From Phocoenobacter uteri (GTDB taxonomy: Bacteria; Pseudomonadota; Gammaproteobacteria; Enterobacterales; Pasteurellaceae), in assembly GCF_900454895.1 (NCBI RefSeq), contig NZ_UGTA01000001.1:806001-870000 (forward strand): 64,000 bases of DNA, given 5' to 3'. Every line of letters starts with the position of its first letter. Position 1 is the first letter of the stretch. Under the pieces are notes generated by a model. The model saw only the letters and a program-made list of their open reading frames with translations, was not told where the DNA came from and did not search any database. A program made the position numbers and the translations under genes. Positions 35,346 through 44,366 of the stretch are shown here, in pieces.

Positions 35346-36446
35346 TTAATACTGCTTCTTAACCTTAATAAACACCGTGATTTCTTCTCTATCGTGATAC
35401 AAATGCTTGGCTTGAAGTTTAAATTGAATATTTTGTTCGGTTAAGGTATCCGTCATAAATTTCAAACAACGTTGTACTTCGTGATAACGTTTTTTCATCG
35501 GTAATTTGAGATTAAAAATACTCTCTTTACACCAGCCATTCACGAGCCATTTTGTAATTAACTGACTAATTCGCATTGGCTGTTCCACCATATCACACAC
35601 CAATAAATCAATGGTGGTACGTTTTGGTGGCTGGAATTTGAAACCGTCTTCTGGACAATGATCAATACGCCCTGTGTCGTGCAAACTATCCGCCATTTTA
35701 CCGTGATCCACACAATACACAAACACATCTCGTTTCACTAATTGATACGTCCAACCACCAGGACAAGCCCCTAAATCCACCGCTTTAACATTTTCATTAA
35801 AATGCCAGCTTTCTTCTGATTTTGGGATAAAGGTTAAAATAGCTTCTTCTAATTTTAACGTTGAGCGGCTTGGTGCTTCATTTGGAAATTTTAATCGCAT
35901 AATGCCCATTGGATTTGAAGAACGGTTATCATTATAGGCATAACCCACATAACAACAGCCTGAACGTACAAAGAGAATTTGTAATGTAATGCTATTTTGA
36001 CGTTGTGAGCCAGTATGTAACCAGCCTTGTTTCTTCAGGGCGTTACGTAATGGAATGGTAAATTTACGGCAAAATTTTGAAAGCTCTTTTGCCTCGTTAG
36101 TATCCGGTGTTTCAACCACTAAATCGCTACTTTTTACTGGATTAAAATGCTCATTTTTATTTGCCAAATACTGCTCTAAAATCGGTGTAATACGATCATT
36201 TTCAGGTAAATTTTCTAATAAATCCCCAACAACGATCATTTGACGCACGAAGATCAAATCACTCAAAGGCAACTCTTGAGCAAGTCTATCCGCATCGCCT
36301 TGCTGATAGCATTCAAAAATCACATAGCCCGTATTTTCTTTTAGTTTAGTAAAGCCATAAACGCCCAGTTCAGTCGCTTTATCCGAAATCTCGCCCGCCA
36401 CTTCTTTTTCAAATCCAGCTCGGCAATAGAGTGCAAGTTTGTTCAT
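35346..36446 (-). CDS. rlmM: 23S rRNA 2'-O-ribose methyltransferase RlmM
   Basis: RlmM methylates the ribose of C2498 in 23S rRNA before 50S assembly. The 366-aa protein has an N-terminal THUMP-like domain (ALYCRAGFEKEVAGEI onward). Its Rossmann methyltransferase domain shows the SAM-binding motif AVDLGACPGGWTYQLVKR (about 223-240), VYCVDHGKM and LLVCDMVEQP, and ends with FNLKLPMKKRYHEV and HDREEITVFIKVK. These supply the K-D-K-E catalytic set of 2'-O-methyltransferases. Confidence 0.95.
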   Translation of the reverse strand: MNKLALYCRAGFEKEVAGEISDKATELGVYGFTKLKENTGYVIFECYQQGDADRLAQELPLSDLIFVRQMIVVGDLLENLPENDRITPILEQYLANKNEHFNPVKSSDLVVETPDTNEAKELSKFCRKFTIPLRNALKKQGWLHTGSQRQNSITLQILFVRSGCCYVGYAYNDNRSSNPMGIMRLKFPNEAPSRSTLKLEEAILTFIPKSEESWHFNENVKAVDLGACPGGWTYQLVKRDVFVYCVDHGKMADSLHDTGRIDHCPEDGFKFQPPKRTTIDLLVCDMVEQPMRISQLITKWLVNGWCKESIFNLKLPMKKRYHEVQRCLKFMTDTLTEQNIQFKLQAKHLYHDREEITVFIKVKKQY

Positions 36447-36753
36447 ATTATTCCTTTTATTTTTATAGTGAATTAAATTGAGAATGAAATAATAAATTTA
36501 TTATATTTAATGTAGTGACGCATTATATACGCCCAAATGAATAATTTAGATAATAGAGGGGATATAATATGCCCCTACACATCAGGAATTAAATTTGATA
36601 CAAAATAATTATTTCTGTAAATTTCTAGTGTTGATTTTAGTTTGGCTGATTATAATAAAAAACCACTTGTATTACTACAAGCGGTTTGTTTTTGTCATGA
36701 TTTTACAAATTTTAATCTTTTGTTCAATAGTTTTGATAATCCAAACAAGACCA
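36447..36753. other. Gap of 307 bp, one terminator and no gene
   Basis: The gap contains no credible frame. Its left part is the upstream region of rlmM. Its right part (about 36585-36753) is an imperfect copy of 37349-37480, the other end of a tandem duplication, including the terminator described separately. Confidence 0.6.
36661..36686 (-). terminator. Terminator with an uptake signal in its stem (copy 1)
   Basis: AACCACTTGT at 36661-36670 pairs, with one mismatch, with ACAAGCGGTT at 36677-36686. On the minus strand it ends in TTTTTTATT. It terminates the unknown membrane-protein gene at 36754. A near-identical copy lies at 37416-37441. Confidence 0.65.
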
Positions 36754-37242
36754 TTAAAAACCCATTGAGACATTCGCTAAAAATTCATTGATGATTCTTT
36801 GAACTTTCTGTGCTTTTTTAAAAGAGGTTCTAATGAAAAGATGATTTTTAACATTAGAGGCGATAAAAACATCATAACCTTTACCACGAGCGGAAGGTTC
36901 AGCTTTCACATAGAGATTGATGATCTTATAATCCATTAGCGTTGGCATAAAGAAGAAATTTCCAAATAATACACGTTCTCTATACTCTGTTATTGTGCGT
37001 TGTTTACGATTAATTTTTAGCTCTATTATGGCGGGTTTTATATTTATAAATACAAAAAGTATAAAGGCGAGAAGCAACAAGTAAGGCGTAATATTTGAAT
37101 CACGAAGATAAAGTGCCCTCAGAATCATTAACCCTATCACACCCGTGCCGATAAATCGCCATAAAAAATATTGGCGAATAGTCAAAACATTATCTTCTTG
37201 TGAAATTTTTAATCTCCCCTGACTCAATAATATTTTTCGCAT
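36754..37242 (-). CDS. Unknown membrane protein, intact copy of a tandem pair
   Basis: I do not recognise the family. From the ATG at 37240-37242 (AGGGG upstream) it encodes 162 aa. It begins RKILLSQGRLKISQEDNVL, has two hydrophobic segments at about 29-45 and 53-72, and continues with a soluble domain ending SFKKAQKVQRIINEFLA. The layout (short N-terminus, two-helix hairpin, basic domain of predicted strands) recalls PH-like membrane proteins, but that is a guess. Its neighbour at 37467-37946 is a paralogue interrupted by a stop codon. A TTG six codons upstream is a less likely start. Confidence 0.65.
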   Translation of the reverse strand: MRKILLSQGRLKISQEDNVLTIRQYFLWRFIGTGVIGLMILRALYLRDSNITPYLLLLAFILFVFINIKPAIIELKINRKQRTITEYRERVLFGNFFFMPTLMDYKIINLYVKAEPSARGKGYDVFIASNVKNHLFIRTSFKKAQKVQRIINEFLANVSMGF

Positions 37243-37415
37243 ATTCCCCTCTTTTTTCAACCGCTTGTTTTTACCATTCCTTTTGTCACAGTCGTGCTTC
37301 TTTTAATCAAAGATATATAGTATGAAATACGACATATCAAAAATTAAATTTGATAAAAAATAACGACTTATATACATTTCTAAGGCTGGTTTTAACTTGG
37401 TTGATTATAATAAAA

Positions 37416-37441
37416 AACCACCTGTATTACTACAAGCGGTT
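37416..37441 (-). terminator. Terminator with an uptake signal in its stem (copy 2)
   Basis: AACCACCTGT at 37416-37425 pairs partly with ACAAGCGGTT at 37432-37441. This copy of the 36661 terminator has weaker pairing. It follows the pseudogene at 37467. Confidence 0.5.
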
Positions 37442-37466
37442 TATTTTTGTTACGATTTTGCAAATT

Positions 37467-37946
37467 TTAGTCTTTTGAATAAAAAGCTAAAAACTCATTG
37501 ATAATTCCTTGAATTTTCTGTGCTTTTTTAAAAGATAGCTTCATTATAATAGCATTTTTCTCATTTGGCGAGATAACCACACCGCTACCTCCACCACGAA
37601 TAGAGCATTCAAGCTTTACTGTTGTATCTGTTAGATCATACTCTTTTTGATATGACATAAAGAAAACCACTCGGGCTTTATGCTCTATGATCTTTTGTCA
37701 CTGACGATCAATAGTTAACGTTGTCATTGCTGCATTTCCATTTATAAATGGGATAGCCATAAAAAGTATAAATAAAGCAGGTGGCATTTTTATGCTCGGA
37801 TCATCAAGGTAATTTGCGATCAAAAACAGCATTAAAACAGCAATAAACATTCCAACAAATCGCCATAAATTACTTTGGCGAATAATCAAAATATCATTTT
37901 GTTGTGAAATTTTTAATCCAATTTGACTCAACAATACCTTTTGCAT
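37467..37946 (-). pseudogene. Paralogue of the 36754 gene, interrupted by an in-frame TGA
   Basis: The ATG at 37944-37946 with an AGGTGG site begins QKVLLSQIGLKISQQNDIL, clearly related to the intact neighbour. After TIDRQ a TGA at 37698-37700 stops translation. The same frame then continues (QKIIEHKARVVFF) to 37467 and ends SFKKAQKIQGIINEFLA, nearly identical to the neighbour's C-terminus. It is thus a 159-codon gene with one nonsense codon, possibly from CGA to TGA. The two halves could be made as separate peptides, but loss of function is more likely. Confidence 0.8.
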
Positions 37947-37967
37947 ATTCCACCTTCTTTCAATCGC

Positions 37968-39128
37968 TTATTTTTGTACTTCCTTTTGTAATGGTGGCAC
38001 TTCTCTGCCCATTCTTTGATAGAACTCAACCACGAAATCATCAAAACGATCTTCATCAATAGATTGACGAATTTCTGCCATTAAACGTTGATAGTAGCGT
38101 AAATTATGGATCGTATTTAATCTTGCCCCTAAAATTTCCCCACATTTATCTAAATGATATAGATAGGCTTTGGTGTAGTTTTTACAAGTATAGCAATCGC
38201 AGTGTGGATCTAATGGGCTTGTATCTTCACGGTATTTGGCGTTACGGATTTTTACCACGCCATCAGTGACAAATAAATGACCATTTCGTGCATTACGTGT
38301 TGGCATTACACAGTCAAACATATCAATTCCACGACGCACGCCTTCCACTAAATCTTCTGGCTTACCTACGCCCATCAAATAACGTGGTTTATCTGCTGGT
38401 AATAGTGGGCAAGTAAATTCTAAAATACGGTGCATATCTTCTTTTGGTTCGCCAACGGCTAAGCCACCAACCGCATAACCATCAAAACCAATTTTCAGCA
38501 ATTCATCAACAGAAATTTTGCGTAATTCTTCAAATACACCACCTTGCACAATACCGAATAACGCATTTTTATTGCCTAATTCATCAAAACGCTGACGGCT
38601 ACGTTTTGCCCAACGTGCTGACATTTCCATTGATTGTTTTGTATAATCAAAGGTTGATGGATAAGGGGCACATTCATCAAAAATCATCACAATATCTGAG
38701 CCTAAATCATATTGGATTTCCATTGATTTTTCAGGAGATAAAAAGATTTTTGAGCCATTGATTGGGTGTCTAAAATTCACACCTTCTTCGGTAATTTTAC
38801 GCATTTTTGCAAGGCTGAATACCTGAAAACCGCCACTATCCGTTAAGATTGGTGCATCCCACTTCATAAATCCGTGTAAATCACCGTGCATTTTCATCAC
38901 GTCTTGACCGGGACGTAACCAAAGGTGGAAGGTATTTCCTAGCAGAATTTCTGCCCCTGTTGCCGCCACTTCTTCTGGGGTCATACCTTTTACCGTACCG
39001 TACGTTCCCACAGGCATAAACGCTGGGGTTTGTACTTTAAATTCTTTGATTTCGCCATTTACATTGCGTTCGAAGCTCATATGTCCACGGCGAGCCACAC
39101 CGCTTGTTTTGTGTAGTGTATATTTCAT
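37968..39128 (-). CDS. tgt: Queuine tRNA-ribosyltransferase
   Basis: Tgt replaces guanine 34 of GUN-anticodon tRNAs with the queuosine precursor preQ1. The 386-aa protein has TPAFMPVGTYGTVKGMTPEEV, the nucleophile/active-site stretch ILTDSGGFQVFSL, GIVQGG, YAVGGLAVGEP and DMFDCVMPTRNARNGHLF with the catalytic aspartate. The zinc site C-X-C-X2-C is in HCDCYTCKNYT with a later His. The gene is preceded by a small lipoprotein gene on the same strand. Confidence 0.97.
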   Translation of the reverse strand: MKYTLHKTSGVARRGHMSFERNVNGEIKEFKVQTPAFMPVGTYGTVKGMTPEEVAATGAEILLGNTFHLWLRPGQDVMKMHGDLHGFMKWDAPILTDSGGFQVFSLAKMRKITEEGVNFRHPINGSKIFLSPEKSMEIQYDLGSDIVMIFDECAPYPSTFDYTKQSMEMSARWAKRSRQRFDELGNKNALFGIVQGGVFEELRKISVDELLKIGFDGYAVGGLAVGEPKEDMHRILEFTCPLLPADKPRYLMGVGKPEDLVEGVRRGIDMFDCVMPTRNARNGHLFVTDGVVKIRNAKYREDTSPLDPHCDCYTCKNYTKAYLYHLDKCGEILGARLNTIHNLRYYQRLMAEIRQSIDEDRFDDFVVEFYQRMGREVPPLQKEVQK

Positions 39129-39192
39129 TTTTTTCCTTATAGATAAACAGTCTATAAATTTAATATTAAAATTATTAGTCCTTAATCAACGA

Positions 39193-39330
39193 TTAAAAAC
39201 TAATGCCTGTGCCAATACCTAAACTGACACCAACGCCACTCGAACCGCCACCGACAGTACCTGTTCCTGAAATTGAGGAACACGCCGTAGCAGTTAAAAT
39301 TAGCATTAAAAATACAACTTTTTTAAGCAT
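39193..39330 (-). CDS. Tiny glycine-rich lipoprotein (45 aa)
   Basis: The ATG at 39328-39330 follows an AAGGA site. The product begins MLKKVVFLMLILTATACSS, a lipoprotein signal with lipobox TATAC (Cys17). The mature part is only 29 residues, made almost entirely of Gly, Ser, Thr and Val (SGTGTVGGGSSGVGV and so on). No function can be assigned. The start lies 10 bases after the stop of the VirK/YbjX gene, so the two are probably co-transcribed. Confidence 0.75.
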   Translation of the reverse strand: MLKKVVFLMLILTATACSSISGTGTVGGGSSGVGVSLGIGTGISF

Positions 39331-39340
39331 TTTATTTCCT

Positions 39341-40210
39341 TTAAGAAAGAAATAATTTTTCCTTCATTGATGATTGTAATTGCTCCAACATTGCATAACG
39401 CTTACGATACATTGAGCGTTTTTTACTTGGAATATCATCTAAGTTCTTATTTTCTAATGATAAAGGCAACTGCCAATATCCCTGTAACACACCGTTACTT
39501 TCACTGAAAATAGTATCATAATTGACCGCGTAATGCTTACTTTGAACAAAACGTGATTTATTTTGATATTTCTGCGGAATGCCCTGTAAATTTTCATAGC
39601 CAAGTAACTGCGTCAGTGATTTCATCGCTTCTACCATCAAGTAAGCTGGGCGCAAACCGTGACATTTTTTGGTTAATAATTTAACCATTTCTTTTGAACC
39701 TTCTTGATTCGGCCCTTGAATTACCGCAATCAATAAACTTTGTTCAATTTTGCCAAAACTAAGCAAATAAATCAGTTCTTCTGTTGGTTTATAAAATAAT
39801 TCTAAATTCCAATACCCTTCCATAGGTTGAAATTCATTGATTTTAAGACGAAGATCAAAATCAGGAATAACCTCACCAAAATTGATCTCCTTTTCCCATA
39901 ATGGATCATGTCCTAATTCAGATAATTTATTTGGCAAAAAAGTCAAATTTTCACAAATCATCTGTAAACGCTGTTTGGCACTAAAACGCTTATCCAAAAA
40001 GCGATACACCACAGGATAACTATAATTTGGGTGCGAATTTACTAATCCAATAAAATCAGGATTTTCATTCATAAATTGTTCAAATTTTTTAATATTTGAA
40101 TAACTCTTTAATGAACGAAGTTTATAACGCAACCTTTTTAAACGATAAGTTTTGTTATTTCTATCGGGATAAATCGCCATTGCTTGTGGCCATTGATATT
40201 TGTTATCCAT
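39341..40210 (-). CDS. VirK/YbjX family protein (DUF535)
   Basis: The 289-aa cytoplasmic protein matches the DUF535 family (E. coli YbjX, Shigella/Salmonella VirK). Members have been linked to virulence-protein production and resistance to antimicrobial peptides, but their biochemistry is unknown. Recognisable stretches are HPNYSYPVVYRFLDKRFS, EGYWNLELFYKPTEELIYLLSF, AVIQGPN, LRPAYLMVEAMKSLTQLLG and FDTIFSESNG-like NYDTIFSESNGVL. There is no signal peptide. The family call is good; function is open. Confidence 0.82.
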   Translation of the reverse strand: MDNKYQWPQAMAIYPDRNNKTYRLKRLRYKLRSLKSYSNIKKFEQFMNENPDFIGLVNSHPNYSYPVVYRFLDKRFSAKQRLQMICENLTFLPNKLSELGHDPLWEKEINFGEVIPDFDLRLKINEFQPMEGYWNLELFYKPTEELIYLLSFGKIEQSLLIAVIQGPNQEGSKEMVKLLTKKCHGLRPAYLMVEAMKSLTQLLGYENLQGIPQKYQNKSRFVQSKHYAVNYDTIFSESNGVLQGYWQLPLSLENKNLDDIPSKKRSMYRKRYAMLEQLQSSMKEKLFLS

Positions 40211-40441
40211 AATCTATATTGTCCGTAATAATTATTTAGTTTAACAATCAAAATAGCTGAGCATTATACTGAATTTTTCACTACTTAGCATTTAATTATT
40301 TGAGGTTCAAGTAAATATATCGTTGGAAAAGCCATGTAAAAATAATTTTCCTTTTTGTAAATTCTCTTTTAAATTTGACCGCTTATCAGAAGATCGACTT
40401 TATGTTATTATCAATCGTTGTTAATTTATTTAGGTATTATT

Positions 40442-41152
40442 ATGAAATCCGTTGAAGAACTTTTTGAACAGAATCACCTTTGGGCTGTGAATATGAAAAA
40501 ACAACAGCCCGATTATTTTGATGCAATTGCAGAGCAACAAAAACCACAAATTCTATGGATCGGTTGTTCTGATAGCCGTGTGCCCGCCGAGAAATTATTA
40601 GGCTTGGAATCAGGGGAGCTTTTTGTTCACCGTAATATCGCAAATTTGGTGGTACATACCGATCTAAACTGCCTTTCTGTGGTGGAATATGCCGTTGATG
40701 TCTTGGATATTCATCATATTATCATCTGCGGACACACCAACTGCGGGGGCATTCAAGCTTCATTAACGGAAGAAGATTACGGACTAGTGAATAATTGGCT
40801 ACTACATATCAAAGATATTCGTACTAAATATAGAACTATCTTAGATAAATTACCACCTGAAAAAAGAACCCGTACTCTTGTACAATTAAACGTGGCTGAA
40901 CAGGTTTATAACTTAGGGCGTTCTTCTGTGGTTCGTGCGGCTTGGGAAAGAGGAAAAGCATTATCGATACACGGTTGGATGTATGATGTTCACGATGGCT
41001 ATCTAAACGATCAAGGTGTAATGGCAACCAGCCAAGAGAGCTTAGAAACAACTTATCAAAATGCGATTGCAAAATTAACCGCAGAAGTCGAAGAATATGT
41101 ACTATCGGGTGTTGATATTCCTGAATTTGAAGGTAAAGCAAAATTTGACTAA
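40442..41152 (+). CDS. can: Beta-carbonic anhydrase
   Basis: Can interconverts CO2 and bicarbonate, supplying bicarbonate to carboxylases such as the AccABCD complex. I start at the ATG at 40442 (AGGT upstream; an earlier TTG is unlikely), giving 236 aa. Zinc and catalytic residues sit exactly as in E. coli Can: Cys42, Asp44 and Arg46 in GCSDSRVP, then His98 and Cys101 in CGHTNCGG. Pasteurellaceae often depend on this enzyme in ambient air. It is followed by uvrB on the same strand after 59 bases. Confidence 0.95.
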   Translation: MKSVEELFEQNHLWAVNMKKQQPDYFDAIAEQQKPQILWIGCSDSRVPAEKLLGLESGELFVHRNIANLVVHTDLNCLSVVEYAVDVLDIHHIIICGHTNCGGIQASLTEEDYGLVNNWLLHIKDIRTKYRTILDKLPPEKRTRTLVQLNVAEQVYNLGRSSVVRAAWERGKALSIHGWMYDVHDGYLNDQGVMATSQESLETTYQNAIAKLTAEVEEYVLSGVDIPEFEGKAKFD

Positions 41153-41211
41153 GCGGTCAAATTTTTATAAGAATTTACTTATTTTACAAAGAAACAAACA
41201 ACAACAAAACA

Positions 41212-43230
41212 ATGCAAAAACAAAAGCCTTTTATTTTACATAGCCCTTTTAAACCTGCAGGAGATCAACCAATTGCAATTGCTCAACTCAAGGAAGGATT
41301 AGAAGACGGTTTAGCTCATCAAACGTTACTGGGTGTAACGGGATCAGGGAAAACCTTTACGATCGCAAATGTGATCGCAGACTTAAACCGTCCTGCAATG
41401 TTACTCGCCCCAAATAAAACCCTTGCGGCACAACTTTATGCTGAAATGAAAGCCTTTTTTCCTGAAAATGCCGTTGAATATTTTGTGTCTTATTATGACT
41501 ATTATCAGCCAGAGGCGTATGTTCCAGCGAGCGATACCTTTATTGAAAAAGACGCGTCCGTAAACGAGCAAATCGAACAAATGCGACTTTCAGCGACCAA
41601 ATCTTTTCTTGAACGCCGAGATACGATCGTTGTTGCTTCTGTTTCTGCGATTTATGGATTGGGAGATGCAGACGCTTACCTTAAAATGATGTTGCATTTG
41701 CAAATCGGCGAAATTATCAATCAACGAGATATTTTATCTCGCTTAACGGAATTGCAATACTCTCGTAACGATCAAGCCTTTCAACGTGGTACATTTAGAG
41801 TACGTGGCGAAGTGATTGATATTTTTCCTGCAGAATCAGATGATCTTGCATTACGCGTCGAACTTTTTGATGATGAAATTGAAAATTTATCCCTTTTTGA
41901 TCCATTAACAGGGCAAACTACTGGACGTGTGCCTCGTTATACGGTTTACCCTAAAACCCACTATGCCACACCTCGTGAACGTATTTTAGAAGCAATTGAA
42001 AAAATCAAAGCTGAGCTTGTTGAACGTCGTGAATACCTGATCAAAGAAAATAAACTGGTTGAAGAACAACGTCTGACACAACGTACCCAATTTGACATTG
42101 AAATGATGAATGAACTCGGCTACTGCTCAGGGGTGGAAAACTACTCTCGCTATCTTTCAGGTAGAAAAGAAGGCGAAGCTCCGCCAACACTATTTGACTA
42201 TATGCCTGCTGACGGTTTGTTGATTATCGATGAATCTCACGTGACCGTACCACAAATTGGTGGAATGTATAAAGGTGACCGTTCTCGTAAAGAAACCCTT
42301 GTACAATATGGCTTCCGCTTACCTTCTGCATTGGATAATCGTCCACTCCGATTTGAAGAATTTGAATCCCTTGCACCACAAACGATTTACGTTTCCGCTA
42401 CTCCAAGCAATTATGAATTAGAAAAATCAAATGGCGATGTGGTTGAACAAGTGGTTCGCCCAACAGGACTGCTCGATCCAATTATTGAAGTTCGCCCAGT
42501 GGCAACCCAAGTCGATGATTTACTTTCAGAAATTCATAAACGTACCGAAGTAGAAGAACGTGTTTTAGTGACCGTTCTAACAAAAAAAATGGCGGAAGAC
42601 TTAACGGATTATCTTGATGAACACGGTGTGCGAGTGCGTTATTTACACAGCGATATTGACACCGTTGAGCGAGTGGAAATTATCCACGATTTACGAATGG
42701 GAATGTTTGATGTACTCGTTGGAATCAACTTATTACGTGAAGGTTTAGATATTCCCGAAGTGTCGCTTGTCGCCATTTTAGATGCTGACAAAGAAGGTTT
42801 TTTACGTTCTGAACGCTCACTGATCCAAACCATTGGACGTGCGGCTCGAAACTTAAACGGAAAAGCCATTTTATATGGCGATAGAATTACCAACTCAATG
42901 GAAAAAGCCATCAGCGAAACCCAACGTCGCCGAGCTAAACAGCAAGCACACAATGAAAAAATGGGGATTACCCCACAAGGCTTAAATAAAAAAGTCGCTG
43001 AACTGCTTGATATTGGACAGAATAACAATCCTAAACGAGGTAAAAAATCTGCAAAAGTGGAAGAAAATCCGACCGCTTATATTCCTAAAACCCGCAAAGC
43101 TCTGGAAAAAGATCTCAAAAAACTGGATGCTGAAATGCGAGAGTTTGCTCAAAACCTTGAATTTGAAAAAGCCGCTGCAACAAGGGATAAAATTAAGCAG
43201 TTAAAAGAGTTTTTGTTGATGGTGGATTAA
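41212..43230 (+). CDS. uvrB: Excinuclease ABC subunit B
   Basis: UvrB is the damage-verifying helicase of nucleotide excision repair, loaded by UvrA and cut together with UvrC. The 672-aa protein has Walker A GVTGSGKTFTIANV (about 41-54), the beta-hairpin region YYDYYQPEAYVP, the DESH box (IIDESHV), SATPSNYE, and motif VI SLIQTIGRAARN. The C-terminal UVR domain (KKLDAEMREFAQNLEFEKAAATRDKI) binds UvrC. Length is normal. A bidirectional terminator follows. Confidence 0.98.
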   Translation: MQKQKPFILHSPFKPAGDQPIAIAQLKEGLEDGLAHQTLLGVTGSGKTFTIANVIADLNRPAMLLAPNKTLAAQLYAEMKAFFPENAVEYFVSYYDYYQPEAYVPASDTFIEKDASVNEQIEQMRLSATKSFLERRDTIVVASVSAIYGLGDADAYLKMMLHLQIGEIINQRDILSRLTELQYSRNDQAFQRGTFRVRGEVIDIFPAESDDLALRVELFDDEIENLSLFDPLTGQTTGRVPRYTVYPKTHYATPRERILEAIEKIKAELVERREYLIKENKLVEEQRLTQRTQFDIEMMNELGYCSGVENYSRYLSGRKEGEAPPTLFDYMPADGLLIIDESHVTVPQIGGMYKGDRSRKETLVQYGFRLPSALDNRPLRFEEFESLAPQTIYVSATPSNYELEKSNGDVVEQVVRPTGLLDPIIEVRPVATQVDDLLSEIHKRTEVEERVLVTVLTKKMAEDLTDYLDEHGVRVRYLHSDIDTVERVEIIHDLRMGMFDVLVGINLLREGLDIPEVSLVAILDADKEGFLRSERSLIQTIGRAARNLNGKAILYGDRITNSMEKAISETQRRRAKQQAHNEKMGITPQGLNKKVAELLDIGQNNNPKRGKKSAKVEENPTAYIPKTRKALEKDLKKLDAEMREFAQNLEFEKAAATRDKIKQLKEFLLMVD

Positions 43231-43234
43231 AATT

Positions 43235-43267
43235 TCTAGCTCAACTTTTTATTGCCGTTGAGCTAGA
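43235..43267. terminator. Bidirectional terminator after uvrB
   Basis: TCTAGCTCAAC at 43235-43245 pairs perfectly with GTTGAGCTAGA at 43257-43267, between converging genes. Flanking A/T runs are present. Confidence 0.75.
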
Positions 43268-43279
43268 TTTATCGTTGTA

Positions 43280-43708
43280 TTATGAAATAAGGCTATCTAA
43301 ATATGATAAAAGCATTCTAGCTTTTGCTTCATAAAACACCTCTAATTCATTCTTTGGAATATCCTTATTGCGAACTTTTTGCGGTGAAAAATAGGGACAA
43401 CTGATATAGGTAATGTTAGTTGAAATATTCTGCCATGCATCAATAGCATCGTGTGTTCCACCATAAGTTCTACAAGCGGTAATAACAATGTCACATTCTG
43501 GAACTAGCGTACTAAGACTCTGTGTAACATGGTCTTTATAATCTCCACCTGTGCTGATCCCTATATTTTTCCCTTTGTAACTTATGACCTTGACTAGATC
43601 TTGATCACTTATTACTTGAGTATTTTCTAAAATACTAATCAATCGATGTAATGCTTTTGTCTTCCCACTATTTGCACTACCAGAAAAACCAATAATCATT
43701 TTACTCAT
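43280..43708 (-). CDS. Unknown P-loop ATP/GTP-binding protein (142 aa)
   Basis: I recognise the fold but not the family. A Walker A loop GFSGSANSGKTKAL (about 7-20) opens a small P-loop NTPase. ECDIVITACRTYGGTHDAID could supply a Walker B strand (CDIVIT) and a sensor loop. YISCPYFSPQKV follows, then a helical C-terminus. There is no signal or membrane segment. It could be a small kinase-like protein. A GGAGG site precedes the start. It stands downstream of the LysE gene on the same strand, 30 bases apart. Confidence 0.6.
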   Translation of the reverse strand: MSKMIIGFSGSANSGKTKALHRLISILENTQVISDQDLVKVISYKGKNIGISTGGDYKDHVTQSLSTLVPECDIVITACRTYGGTHDAIDAWQNISTNITYISCPYFSPQKVRNKDIPKNELEVFYEAKARMLLSYLDSLIS

Positions 43709-43738
43709 AAAACCTCCTTAATCATTAGAAAATGGCGT

Positions 43739-44359
43739 TTACATAAAAAACTTCACAGCACCATAAACCAAACTTCCTCCGAAAAAGAGGAAAATACAGC
43801 CTGAAAAATTATCAATATAGCGGTTATATTTTGCATAAAATTTGCAAATTTTTTGATGTGAAAATAAAATGGCAACCAGTGAAAAATAGCAAAATGTGCT
43901 TAACACAAGCATTGCGAGAACAATAAAATAGTCTGAAATTTGAGTGAATTGTGCGGTATAGCCAGAAAGAATACTGCTGAAAAATACAACAACTTTGGCA
44001 TTCGATAAATTGATCCATAAACCATCTAAAATTTCTTGTTTAGCGGAAGTTTTCTGTTCTAATTTTCGATTGTCAAATTGTGCATTTTCAGTAACGCGTA
44101 CCATTTTTAGCCCTGTATAACCTAAGAAAAGCCCACCCAATAACATTATAATATAAGAAATTGGTTTAACAGTCTTCCCTAAGAAACCCAGACCAAAGAC
44201 AGCAAGCATCGCCCAAAATGCAATGCCAAGTGAAATCCCTATTGCTGCAAATATTGCATTACGGCGATTGCTACTCGCCGCTCGGCGGCTGATATAAAAG
44301 AAATCAGGACCGGGGCTAACCAGTCCTGCTAATTGTACAAAAAACAATGTAACTAACAT
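43739..44359 (-). CDS. LysE/RhtB-family amino acid exporter
   Basis: The 206-aa inner-membrane protein has about six hydrophobic segments. The family signature at the N-terminus is GLVSPGPDFFYISRRAASSNRRNA (residues 12-35), followed by GISLGIAFWAMLAVFGL, LLGGLFLGYTGLKM, and LWINLSNAKVVVFFSSI-type sequence before the fourth helix. Such proteins export amino acids or derivatives; the substrate cannot be told from sequence. It begins 7 bases after the rluB stop and is probably co-transcribed with it. Confidence 0.85.
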   Translation of the reverse strand: MLVTLFFVQLAGLVSPGPDFFYISRRAASSNRRNAIFAAIGISLGIAFWAMLAVFGLGFLGKTVKPISYIIMLLGGLFLGYTGLKMVRVTENAQFDNRKLEQKTSAKQEILDGLWINLSNAKVVVFFSSILSGYTAQFTQISDYFIVLAMLVLSTFCYFSLVAILFSHQKICKFYAKYNRYIDNFSGCIFLFFGGSLVYGAVKFFM

Positions 44360-44366
44360 AGAAAAA

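Noticed and set aside
42639..43028. A 129-codon minus-strand frame inside uvrB
   Set aside because: It is antisense to conserved helicase motifs and has no start region of its own.
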